The notes under the pieces: generated by a model
Databases searched by the model: none
What the model saw: only the letters and a program-made list of their open reading frames with translations
What the model was told of the DNA's origin: nothing
Shown: positions 18,591 to 25,545 of the stretch, piece by piece
Layout: the number at the start of each line of letters is the position of its first letter
How positions within the stretch are numbered: the stretch's first letter is position 1
Source of the DNA: CAZCGA01 sp964498075
GTDB taxonomy: Bacteria; Desulfobacterota; Binatia; HRBIN30
Length of the DNA: 64,000 nt
Assembly: GCA_964498075.1 (NCBI GenBank)
Contig: CAZCGA010000013.1
Coordinates: 12,633-76,632 of the forward strand
Reading direction: 5' to 3'
Position numbers and translations under genes: made by a program

Positions 18591-20432
18591 GTGCTGCGCG
18601 CCGGTCTCACGGAGGCCATTCGCCTCCAGCAGGTGTCCTTCAGTTATCCGCACCAGCCAGGCGCTGCGCTGCGCGATGTCTCGCTCAGCGTCGGACACGG
18701 CGAAATGATCGTCGTGATGGGCGCGACCGGCGCCGGGAAGACCACACTCGCCAAGTGCCTCAACCGGACCATTCCCGCGTTCCAGCCGGGAGCGCTCAGC
18801 GGCGAAGTCTGCATCGCCGGTCGTGTGCTGCGCGACGAGGGGGTTGCGGAGTTGGCCGGCATCGTCGGGCTGGTCTCGCAGGATTTCGAAGCGCAGCTCT
18901 TCGCCACCAATGTGTTGCAAGAGGTCGTCTTCGGTATGGAGCAGCTCGGTGTGCCGGCCGACGAGATGCGACGGCGCGTGCCGGCGGCGTTACACGCCGT
19001 CGGGTTGCAGGGGTTCGAGGGCCGCGACCCGGCGACGTTGTCGGGTGGCGAGAAGCAGCGTCTGGCAATCGCGGCGACCTTGGCGCTGCAGCCGCAGATC
19101 CTCGTCTTCGATGAGCCCACCACCGACTTGGACCCGCTCGGCAAGCTGGAGATCTTCGAGGTGCTCGCCGGCATGCGGCGCGCCGGCTACACGCTGGTGG
19201 TGATCGAGCACGAGACCGCGGCGGCCGAGAAGGCGGATCGGGTGATCGTGATGAGTGGCGGCCGGATCGTCGCCGACGACGTTCCCGCACGCGTGTTGGC
19301 GCGCGTGGACTTTCTGCACGAGCACGGCGTGCGCCCACCCGACCTGAGTCGGCTCGGAGCCCGGCTCGGATTGAGCCCACCGCCGCGTTCGCTGGACGAG
19401 GCTGAAGCGGCGGTGCGGGGATTGGGGGTTCTTCCCGCTCCGTTGGACCAACCTTCCCCTAGCCCCCTCCTTGGTAAGGAGACTGTCGATTTTCTCGCAA
19501 ACAGTGCTTCGACAAGCTCAGCACGAGCGGTTGGGGATTCAATTTCAAAGAAGAATTCCGCTCACCCTGAGCTTGTCGAAGGGTCTGCCTCGCGTTTATC
19601 GACAGTCTCTAAGGAGGGGGGACAGGCAACGGCTCTCGTGCAAGCCGAGGCCATCGAGTTCCGCTACGACTCCGGGACGCCGGCGCTGCGCGGCGTATCG
19701 ATGCGCATTGAGCCCGGCGAGTTCCTGGCGTTGATCGGTCAGAACGGCTCGGGAAAGACGACGCTGGCAAAGCACCTGAACGGGCTCTTGCGACCGCGCA
19801 GTGGGAGCGTCCGGCTGCACGGTGCCGATATCAGTACGCTGCCCCTCAACCGCGTCGCCGGCGACGTTGGGTACGTCTTTCAAAACCCCGATCATCAGAT
19901 CTTTGCGGCCACGGTGTTCGATGAAGTCGCCTTTGGACCGCGTAATTTCGGTCTCGCGCCCGCGGAGATCGACGAGCGCGTGCAGGCCGCACTGCATGCG
20001 GTGGGGTTGGTCGACTGCGAGCAGGACGATCCGTTCCTCTTGAGCAAGGGACATCGGCAGCGTCTGGCCGTCGCGTCGTTGCTGGCGCTACGACCGCTGC
20101 TGCTCATTCTCGATGAGCCGACGACCGGTCTGGACTACCTGGAGCAGCGTCACATGATGGAGCTGCTCGGCCGACTGCATGCGCAGGGCATGGCCATCGT
20201 CATCATCACGCACAGCCCGTGGGTGGTTGCGGAGTACGCGCAGCGCGGTGTGTTGATGGGCGAGGGGCGCATTCTGTTCGATGGCCCGCTGCGCGCGCTC
20301 TTCGCGCAAGAGGCCTTGCTGCAGCAATCGCACTTCCGCGCCCCCGACGTGACGCGTCTCGGTCGCCGCTTCGGATTCACGCCGTTGTCGGTCGAAGAGT
20401 TCATTGCGGCAATTGGAGGTCGGACAAGCTGA
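18591..20432 (+). CDS. ECF transporter ATPase, fused EcfA-EcfA' (two ABC domains)
   Basis: The 613-residue protein joins both ATPases of an ECF importer. Domain 1 has Walker A G-A-T-G-A-G-K-T-T (44-52), signature L-S-G-G-E (150-154), Walker B I-L-V-F-D-E-P (170-176) and the switch His in V-I-E-H-E. Domain 2 has Walker A G-Q-N-G-S-G-K-T-T (383-391), a divergent signature L-S-K-G-H-R-Q (484-490) and Walker B L-L-I-L-D-E-P. The linker contains a 131-bp mobile element from codon 297 (feature at 19479). With its 4-base target duplication it adds exactly 45 codons, so the frame is kept. GTG start, one base after the S-component stop. Confidence 0.93.
   Translation: MLRAGLTEAIRLQQVSFSYPHQPGAALRDVSLSVGHGEMIVVMGATGAGKTTLAKCLNRTIPAFQPGALSGEVCIAGRVLRDEGVAELAGIVGLVSQDFEAQLFATNVLQEVVFGMEQLGVPADEMRRRVPAALHAVGLQGFEGRDPATLSGGEKQRLAIAATLALQPQILVFDEPTTDLDPLGKLEIFEVLAGMRRAGYTLVVIEHETAAAEKADRVIVMSGGRIVADDVPARVLARVDFLHEHGVRPPDLSRLGARLGLSPPPRSLDEAEAAVRGLGVLPAPLDQPSPSPLLGKETVDFLANSASTSSARAVGDSISKKNSAHPELVEGSASRLSTVSKEGGQATALVQAEAIEFRYDSGTPALRGVSMRIEPGEFLALIGQNGSGKTTLAKHLNGLLRPRSGSVRLHGADISTLPLNRVAGDVGYVFQNPDHQIFAATVFDEVAFGPRNFGLAPAEIDERVQAALHAVGLVDCEQDDPFLLSKGHRQRLAVASLLALRPLLLILDEPTTGLDYLEQRHMMELLGRLHAQGMAIVIITHSPWVVAEYAQRGVLMGEGRILFDGPLRALFAQEALLQQSHFRAPDVTRLGRRFGFTPLSVEEFIAAIGGRTS
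19479..19609 (+). mobile_element. 131-bp palindromic MITE, copy A, inserted in frame in the EcfA linker
   Basis: Perfect 12-base terminal inverted repeats (GAGACTGTCGAT at 19479-19490 and its complement at 19598-19609). An inner inverted pair CTTCGACAAGCTCAG / CTGAGCTTGTCGAAG makes a near-palindrome. The insertion is bracketed by a direct TAAG (19475-19478 and 19610-19613), a likely 4-base target duplication. The target was itself a palindrome of the form CCCTCCTTGG...AAGGAGGG, also found at 51.6 kb. The element encodes no protein of its own, but it is open in the host gene's frame, giving residues from E-T-V-D-F to L-S-T-V-S. Confidence 0.93.
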
Positions 20433-20459
20433 CCGCTGAGAGCTGACCGCTGAGAGCTG
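20431..20459. repeat. short tandem repeat GCTGACCGCTGAGA between ecfA and ecfT
   Basis: The unit CTGACCGCTGAGAG occurs twice in tandem directly at the EcfA stop codon, followed by CTGAAA. It looks like a small slippage or REP-type insertion between two coupled transporter genes. It pushes EcfT 33 bases away from the EcfA stop. Confidence 0.7.
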
Positions 20460-20465
20460 AAACCC

Positions 20466-21251
20466 ATGCCCCTCTTTCTCTACATCGATCGCACCACCTT
20501 CCTGCACCGGCTCAACCCGATCGTGAAGGTGCTGGGCATGGTTTGCTTCTTCGTCGCCGCGTTTGTGAGCCAGCGTCCGAGCGTCGTGTTGCCGGTGGCC
20601 GCCGGCATCGCGGTGCTCGTCGTCCTGGCCGGAGCGTTGCCGAACGTGCGCCGGCTGCGGCTGCTCTTCGTGATGGTCTTCATGATGACGTTCATCATCT
20701 GGAGCCTGTTCTATCGCGGTGGTGTCCCGCTGTTCGCCTGGGGGCCGATCGGTGTCAGCGTCGAAGGGATGCACTTCGCGCTGGGCATGGCGATCAAGCT
20801 CGCCACTTTCCTCGGTGTGGGCACGCTCTTCCTGTCGACGACGAAGATCGAGGAGTTCGCCTACGCGCTGACGCGCGTCGGGATGCCCTACAAGCTGGGC
20901 TTCACCATGACGCTGGCGTTCCGGCTCGTGCCGGTCTTTCTTGACGCCGCCGTCACCGTCGTGCAAGCGCAGCGTTGTCGCGGCTTCAGCTTCGACGAGG
21001 GCAATCTCTGGCAGCGGATGCGGCGTTACGTGCCGGTGATCGTGCCGGTGTTCATGGGCGCGTTGCGGCGCGCCGACGGCATGGCGATGGCGCTCGAAGC
21101 CCGCGGCTTCCAATCATCGCATCCGCGCACCAGCTTCGAGCACTACCGCTTCGGCGCCAGCGATGCCGTCGCGTTGCTCCTCGCCGTGGCGGTGGCAGGT
21201 CTCTACGTCCTCCTGTGGCACAGCGGCTACACGGCGGTGGCGGCGGCGTAG
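20466..21251 (+). CDS. ECF transporter T component (EcfT)
   Basis: This 261-residue membrane subunit couples the ATPases to the S component. It opens with F-L-Y-I-D-R-T-T-F-L-H-R-L-N-P-I-V-K, the usual EcfT start. Several transmembrane segments follow, then the cytoplasmic coupling helices with the two characteristic short motifs A-Q-R-C-R-G and A-L-E-A-R-G-F. It completes the S-A-A'-T set of one importer in gene order. Confidence 0.9.
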   Translation: MPLFLYIDRTTFLHRLNPIVKVLGMVCFFVAAFVSQRPSVVLPVAAGIAVLVVLAGALPNVRRLRLLFVMVFMMTFIIWSLFYRGGVPLFAWGPIGVSVEGMHFALGMAIKLATFLGVGTLFLSTTKIEEFAYALTRVGMPYKLGFTMTLAFRLVPVFLDAAVTVVQAQRCRGFSFDEGNLWQRMRRYVPVIVPVFMGALRRADGMAMALEARGFQSSHPRTSFEHYRFGASDAVALLLAVAVAGLYVLLWHSGYTAVAAA

Positions 21252-21455
21252 GAATTGAGAGGCTTCGAGCGCCTCCTCATGGAAGACGACCTTCATCGGC
21301 GCAAGGCATTGCGGGCCTTGGCAAAGGCTTCCTCTGCTGGCACCCCTGCGTCTTGCCAGATCGCAATTCTTCGAGACGACGCTCCGCCTCGGCGAGCCAC
21401 AGCTCTTCGACGTCCGCCTTGCCACCACGTTCGGCCTCGCGCCTACGTTCGACCC
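21252..21455 (-). pseudogene. remnant of an addiction-module antitoxin and the start of a RelE/ParE-type toxin
   Basis: On the minus strand, one frame gives W-V-E-R-R-R-E-A-E followed by E-L-W-L-A-E-A-E-R-R-L-E-E-L-R-S-G-K. A shifted frame then gives V-P-A-E-E-A-F-A-K-A-R-N-A-L-R-R and a stop. This is the usual end of a TIGR02574-like addiction-module antitoxin. Its stop overlaps ATG 21296, which begins M-K-V-V-F-H-E-E-A-L-E, the usual start of a RelE/ParE toxin. The toxin then runs into the antisense of ecfT. A frameshift and truncation at both ends mark it as decayed. Confidence 0.5.
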
Positions 21456-21646
21456 ACCACTTCCTGATACGAGAACTCCTGCAGGCGCGCGTTCGTGCGC
21501 GCATGCTCAATGGTCATGCTCACGAGGTTCCCTTGGCGGTCGAGATCGACGTAGATGTTCTCGCTGATCTCCTTGGTTTCAGCGACCTCGTTGTCGGTGA
21601 ACTCCATGAGGGCAGTGTCCGTGTCCGGGAAGTACTTGACTCTCAT
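21443..21646 (-). CDS. DUF2283 family protein
   Basis: A 67-residue protein beginning M-R-V-K-Y-F-P-D-T-D-T-A-L-M-E-F with I-Y-V-D-L-D-R-Q-G-N-L-V-S-M-T-I-E-H-A, the characteristic DUF2283 pattern. ATG 21646 has AAGGAGAG upstream and overlaps the stop of the preceding gene as ATGA, so the two are coupled. DUF2283 proteins often sit beside small partner genes in accessory regions and have been suspected of being antitoxins. No activity is established by this sequence. Confidence 0.8.
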   Translation of the reverse strand: MRVKYFPDTDTALMEFTDNEVAETKEISENIYVDLDRQGNLVSMTIEHARTNARLQEFSYQEVVGRT

Positions 21647-21891
21647 CTCTTGCTCTCCTTGAACGACCTGTCGAAGAACGCATTGTGCACTGTCTGGCCA
21701 TCCTCCAACAGAATGACCCGCAGGAACTTTCCCGTCTCGGCGATTCGTGCCCACTTGCGTATACGTCCGTCCGACTGGACCTCGGTCTTCTCTGTGTGAT
21801 CCGGCACGTGGCTGATCCATTCATCGCGGATCGTAGCGCGGTCCGGCCGCTTGCGCACGTGCTCAAAGTACTGCGTCGTCTTCACCACCAT
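21643..21891 (-). CDS. small DUF4258-like protein, partner of DUF2283
   Basis: The 82-residue product begins M-V-V-K-T-T-Q-Y-F-E-H-V. It contains R-P-D-R-A-T-I-R-D-E-W-I, then a D-G-R-I-R-K-W strand and L-R-V-I-L-L-E-D-G-Q-T-V-H-N-A-F-F-D-R. This resembles small proteins of DUF4258-like or RelE-like fold that precede DUF2283 genes. Start ATG 21891 was chosen over GTG 21906. Overlap with the DUF2283 gene is four bases. I infer a toxin-antitoxin-like pair with this as the possible toxin. Confidence 0.6.
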   Translation of the reverse strand: MVVKTTQYFEHVRKRPDRATIRDEWISHVPDHTEKTEVQSDGRIRKWARIAETGKFLRVILLEDGQTVHNAFFDRSFKESKR

Positions 21892-22091
21892 TCTCACGTC
21901 CGGCACGCTTGTGGGCCAACGACTCGCGCTTGAGCGGCCGGCGCAGAAACGCTGACGACGAGCAATCGAGTCTTGAGCCGGCCGGCTCGAAGCGCTTGAT
22001 CCTCATCAAGGCCTCCTCCCCGTCTGCCCGGCGGGGTACGGTGGCTGTAACCCACAACGACCTCCCCACCGGGGAGAGAGGAGGAGCCTTG

Positions 22092-22736
22092 ATGAACTTC
22101 TACACACAGCAACACCGACACTACTGCGGAATCGATTTGCATGCACGCGCCATGTACGTGTGCATCCTCGATTCCGCAGGCACCGTGCTGGTGCACCGCG
22201 ACCTGAGCACGACACCCGACGCCTTCCTGCAGGTGGTGGCGCCCTACCGCGCGGACCTCGTGGTCGCCGTCGAGTGCATGTTCACGTGGTACTGGCTGGC
22301 GGATCTGTGCGCGCGCGAAGGGATCGCCTTCGTGCTCGGGCACGCGCTCTACATGAAAGCGATCCACGGTGGCAAGGCGAAGAACGATCGGATCGACGCC
22401 CACAAGGCCGCGGTGCTGCTGCGCGGGAGCATGCTGCCGCAGGCGTACGTGTACCCGGCGGCGCTGCGCGCCACCCGCGACCTGCTGCGCCGACGCTGCC
22501 ACCTCACGCGCAAGCGCGCCGAGCTGCTGGCCCACATCCAGAACACCACCAGCCAGTACAATCTGCCCGCGCTGGGGAAAAAGATCGCCTACAAGGCCAA
22601 TCGCGCCGGCGTCGCCGAACGCTTTGCAGATCCCAGCGTCCGCACGAGCATCGCGCTGGACCTGGCCCTGATCGACCACTACGACACGCTGCTGACCGCG
22701 GTCGAGCTCACCATCATCCGCGCCTACTGTCGATGA
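22092..22736 (+). pseudogene. IS110-family transposase, truncated
   Basis: The 214-residue remnant keeps the N-terminal DEDD nuclease domain of IS110-type transposases: Asp15 in Y-C-G-I-D-L-H, Glu61 in V-A-V-E-C and Asp99/Asp102 in K-N-D-R-I-D-A-H-K. Homology stops at E-L-T-I-I-R-A, and four codons later the frame closes. The C-terminal transposase_20 domain with its catalytic serine is absent; intact members are 330-400 residues. A strong GAGGAGG-like ribosome-binding site remains. The break is at about 22726; nothing recognisable as the missing half follows. Confidence 0.85.
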
Positions 22737-23168
22737 CCTTTCGATGCGCAACTCAATGCTTGCCTCCCAGACGTGCTTCCCACCTCCGCGTCGATACGAA
22801 GCGCATCCCGCTTGCTATCGCCCGATCCGATGGTCGGCCTGTGCCCTGGCTTGCCTGCGTGACCATGACCTGCCTCTGGCGATGCGACGCGAAGCTAGCG
22901 CGAGCGCCGATCAGACGTCAAGACCGTTCGAGGCCTGCACACCCGGCTCAGACACGCGAGATCCATCTCGTGGCGGACGCCTGGTTTCTGCGTCGGTCGG
23001 CTCCTTTCTTTTACACCTCCCGCGCCGGCTGTTAACCGAAGGAAACACAGTGCGCTGGGCGCACCGGCGCCGCTCTCCACGTCCGTGCTCACGCGGCGTG
23101 GCACCGACTGTGCTCACACGTTTCGCTGCACAAGCGAGTCGAACCGAGAAATCAGCGGAGGAGCAACC
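22737..23168. other. gap after the IS110 break, no gene seen
   Basis: Between the truncated transposase and the tyrosinase-like gene there are 432 bases with only short open frames without homology that I recognise. It may hold the debris of the deletion that removed the transposase end. The last 15 bases include GGAGGAG, the ribosome-binding site of the next gene. Confidence 0.5.
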
Positions 23169-23678
23169 ATGGCGATTCGAAAGAGCGTGTCGTCTCTCAG
23201 CACCGCGAAGCTGACCCAGCTGCGGGCGCTACTCGACAAGTACATCAGCAAGCCAACCGACAACCCTGTCGCCGAGCACAAGGCGGCGGGCCAGGATCCT
23301 TCCCTCATGATTCATGACATGGGGTTCATCGCCTGGCACCAGCACTTCGTCGCCAAGCTCGAGAACTGGCTGGTCATGAATGGCGGCGAAAAGTTCGTGC
23401 CGCTGCCGTATTGGGATCCCGCGAAGCCGATCCCAGCGGCGCTGAACAAAGGCAACACCGCGGTGAACCTGCCGTTGCCGGCAAGCCTCAAGCCGGCCGC
23501 GCTCAAGAAGATCAAGGGGTACGCGGCGCTCACCAAGCGCATGGTGCCGTATCACAACAGCGTGCACAACGCCGCCGGGGGGCAGATGCCGAACGCGGAT
23601 ACCTCGCCATCGGATCCGATCTTCTGGCCCTTTCACGCCCTCTTGGTCGCGGTCTACGAACGCTGGCGCAATGGGTAG
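23169..23678 (+). CDS. small tyrosinase-like protein (type-3 copper)
   Basis: The 169-residue protein looks like a minimal tyrosinase central domain. The N-terminal copper-site region is H-D-M-G-F-I-A-W-H-Q-H-F-V-A-K-L-E, then P-Y-W-D-P. The second is Y-H-N-S-V-H-N-A-A-G-G-Q-M, then S-P-S-D-P-I-F-W-P-F-H-A-L-L-V-A-V-Y-E-R-W. Ordinary tyrosinases have D-P-I-F-F-L-H-H-A-N-V-D, so one His of the HH pair is replaced by Phe here and a copper ligand may be altered. SD GGAGGAG precedes ATG 23169. Lies just before a broken multicopper oxidase gene. Confidence 0.75.
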   Translation: MAIRKSVSSLSTAKLTQLRALLDKYISKPTDNPVAEHKAAGQDPSLMIHDMGFIAWHQHFVAKLENWLVMNGGEKFVPLPYWDPAKPIPAALNKGNTAVNLPLPASLKPAALKKIKGYAALTKRMVPYHNSVHNAAGGQMPNADTSPSDPIFWPFHALLVAVYERWRNG

Positions 23679-23706
23679 CCGGGCGCGCTGAGAAGGGAAG
23701 TGTTGC

Positions 23707-24381
23707 ATGGCCACGATAGAGTTCTGGATTCAGCTCGAGAACAACCCGTGGGACATCTGTCCGAGCGGAAAAGACCGGATGAGCGGCATGGACGTCAAAG
23801 ACCTTCGCGGCGGGAAGCCGCCGGAGACGAACGTGACGCTGCGATCACCGGTGACGGGTCTCACCCGCACCGTTGCGCAGATGTTCCAGCCCGTGCGAGA
23901 CGAGAACGGCAAGGTCACCGATGCGCTCATCCTGCGCCGTTACACCGCGAGCTGGGCGGCACCGGACGATCGTAAAAGTAAATCCATGGGACCTGAACGA
24001 GCACGACCCGACCGACAATGGAACGATGGGGACAATCCCTGGGCCGGTGATCGAGTGCAACGTCGGCGATCAGGTGATCGTCCACTTCCGCAACATGGAC
24101 AACCGGACCCAGCCGGTGACCAAGACCATTCAGTTGCACCTGCCGTTACGCGGCGGGGGCACTACGACGGTTCCGTGGCCGGTCACGCTCGACGAACCCC
24201 TCCCGGTTGAGAGCCGCGCGCATAGCCTGCATCCGCACGGCTTCGTCTTCGCGCCGGCGCACGATGGTGCGTACCCGCTTTCCCCACCCGACACGACGGA
24301 TGATCCGCTGAATCCCGGACAGAAGCTGAATCCCATCGCGCCAAGAAGGGGAGCAAGTACGTCGAGACTGAGCGCTTGTAG
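23707..24381 (+). pseudogene. multicopper oxidase N-terminal part, frameshifted and truncated
   Basis: The first frame gives M-A-T-I-E-F-W-I-Q-L-E-N-N-P-W-D up to about 23975. A +1/-1 change in G-A-T-C-G-T-A-A-A-A-G moves to a second frame that reads N-P-W-D-L-N-E-H-D-P-T. It continues with G-T-I-P-G-P-V-I-E-C-N-V-G-D-Q-V-I-V-H-F-R and H-S-L-H-P-H-G-F-V-F-A-P-A-H-D-G, the type-1 cupredoxin domain and copper-binding H-x-H motif of multicopper oxidases. Near 24343 the first frame resumes (K-K-G-S-K-Y-V-E-T-E-R-L, stop 24379-24381). The later cupredoxin domains are missing. Two compensating shifts could also be assembly errors. Confidence 0.7.
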
Positions 24382-24401
24382 CGGCGCAACGCAGTCGAGG
24401 C

Positions 24402-25505
24402 GTGCGCATCGTGACCGAGGACGTTGACGTTTTCGTCCTTGGCGGAGGACCGGCCGGCTGCGCGACCGCCGTGTCGCTGGCCCGCGCCGGCCACTCGGTC
24501 GTGGTCGTCGAACGTGGTGCATACGACGACGTACGCCTCGGCGAAACACTTCCGCCGGCAGCCCAACCGTTGCTCAGCACGCTTGGCGTGTGGGACCAGT
24601 TTCTCGACGACGGACACGCCGCGTCACCCGGCATCCAATCCGTATGGGGACGAGCGCAACGCTCCCACAACGACTTCATATTCAACCCGTACGGCACCGG
24701 GTGGCACATCGACCGCCGGCGCTTCGATGCGATGCTGGCCCACGCCGCCGAGGACGCGGGCGCGACCGTGCTGCGCGAGGCGTGTGTGGTGGCGTCGGCG
24801 GCTGACGCGAACGGCGACTGGGAGATCGGCGTGATCCGCGGCGACGTGCGGCGTCGCTGGCGCACGAAGTTCCTCATCGACGCAACCGGCCGCGCCTCGA
24901 CGATCGCCCGCAAGCGCGGCGGACGGAGGCGCTCCTGCGATCATCTGATCGGGGCCGTCGGATTTCTGCCTGCAGGCTCGCCTCACCGCACGCCGAATCA
25001 GTGCACGTTGGTCGAAGCTGTCGAGGAGGGTTGGTGGTATTCGGCGTTCCTGCCCGACACGCGCTGCGTGGTCGCCTACATGACGGACGCGGACCTCTAC
25101 GCACGCGGCGTGCTGCGCTCTGATTGCTTCTGGCAGGAGCAGCTGGACAAGGCGAGGTTCACGCGGGCACGTGTGCCGGCGGTGCGGCTCGAGTCGCCCC
25201 CGATCGTCGTTGCGGCAAACAGCTTCCGAACGGACCCGCCATCCGGACGCAACTGGCTGGCCGTTGGCGACGCGGCGGTGGCATTCGATCCGCTGTCCTC
25301 ACAAGGTATCTCGAAAGCGCTGCAGTCGGGCCTCGAAGGCGCCCGCGCCGCAGCCGGCCACCTGAGCGGTGACGACACGCTGCTGCACGACTACTCCGCG
25401 CGGATCAGCGGCGGGTTCGAGCGCTACCTGCAGGTCCGCCGAGCCTACTACGGCAAGGAGGGCCGATGGCGGCGGTCCGCCTTCTGGTGGCGGCGCCGGG
25501 GCTAG
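24402..25505 (+). CDS. FAD-dependent oxidoreductase (LodB/halogenase-like fold)
   Basis: The 367-residue flavoprotein starts with the Rossmann FAD motif V-F-V-L-G-G-G-P-A-G-C-A-T-A-V-S. The ribose-binding V-V-V-E-R-G, G-W-H-I-D-R-R-R-F-D-A-M-L and the second FAD motif W-L-A-V-G-D-A-A-V-A-F-D-P-L-S-S-Q-G-I follow. The pattern fits the group that includes flavin-dependent halogenases and LodB-type maturases of quinone-cofactor oxidases. The halogenase W-x-W-x-I-P motif was not seen, so halogenation is unlikely. The neighbours are oxidative copper enzymes. GTG start. Confidence 0.8.
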   Translation: MRIVTEDVDVFVLGGGPAGCATAVSLARAGHSVVVVERGAYDDVRLGETLPPAAQPLLSTLGVWDQFLDDGHAASPGIQSVWGRAQRSHNDFIFNPYGTGWHIDRRRFDAMLAHAAEDAGATVLREACVVASAADANGDWEIGVIRGDVRRRWRTKFLIDATGRASTIARKRGGRRRSCDHLIGAVGFLPAGSPHRTPNQCTLVEAVEEGWWYSAFLPDTRCVVAYMTDADLYARGVLRSDCFWQEQLDKARFTRARVPAVRLESPPIVVAANSFRTDPPSGRNWLAVGDAAVAFDPLSSQGISKALQSGLEGARAAAGHLSGDDTLLHDYSARISGGFERYLQVRRAYYGKEGRWRRSAFWWRRRG

Positions 25506-25525
25506 GCCTCGGATACCCTAGCCCC
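25498..25525 (+). terminator. GC-rich hairpin at the end of the flavoprotein gene
   Basis: GGGGCTAGG (25498-25506) and CCTAGCCCC (25517-25525) form a perfect 9-base stem with a 10-base loop, starting within the last codons of the flavoprotein gene. It lacks a clear T-run, so it is a hairpin of terminator-like shape rather than a proven intrinsic terminator. Confidence 0.5.
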
Positions 25526-25545
25526 GTCTGCTACAGCGTCACTGC

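Noticed and set aside
24402..25505. Calling the flavoprotein a flavin-dependent halogenase
   Set aside because: The W-x-W-x-I-P motif was not found, so only the broader fold is claimed.
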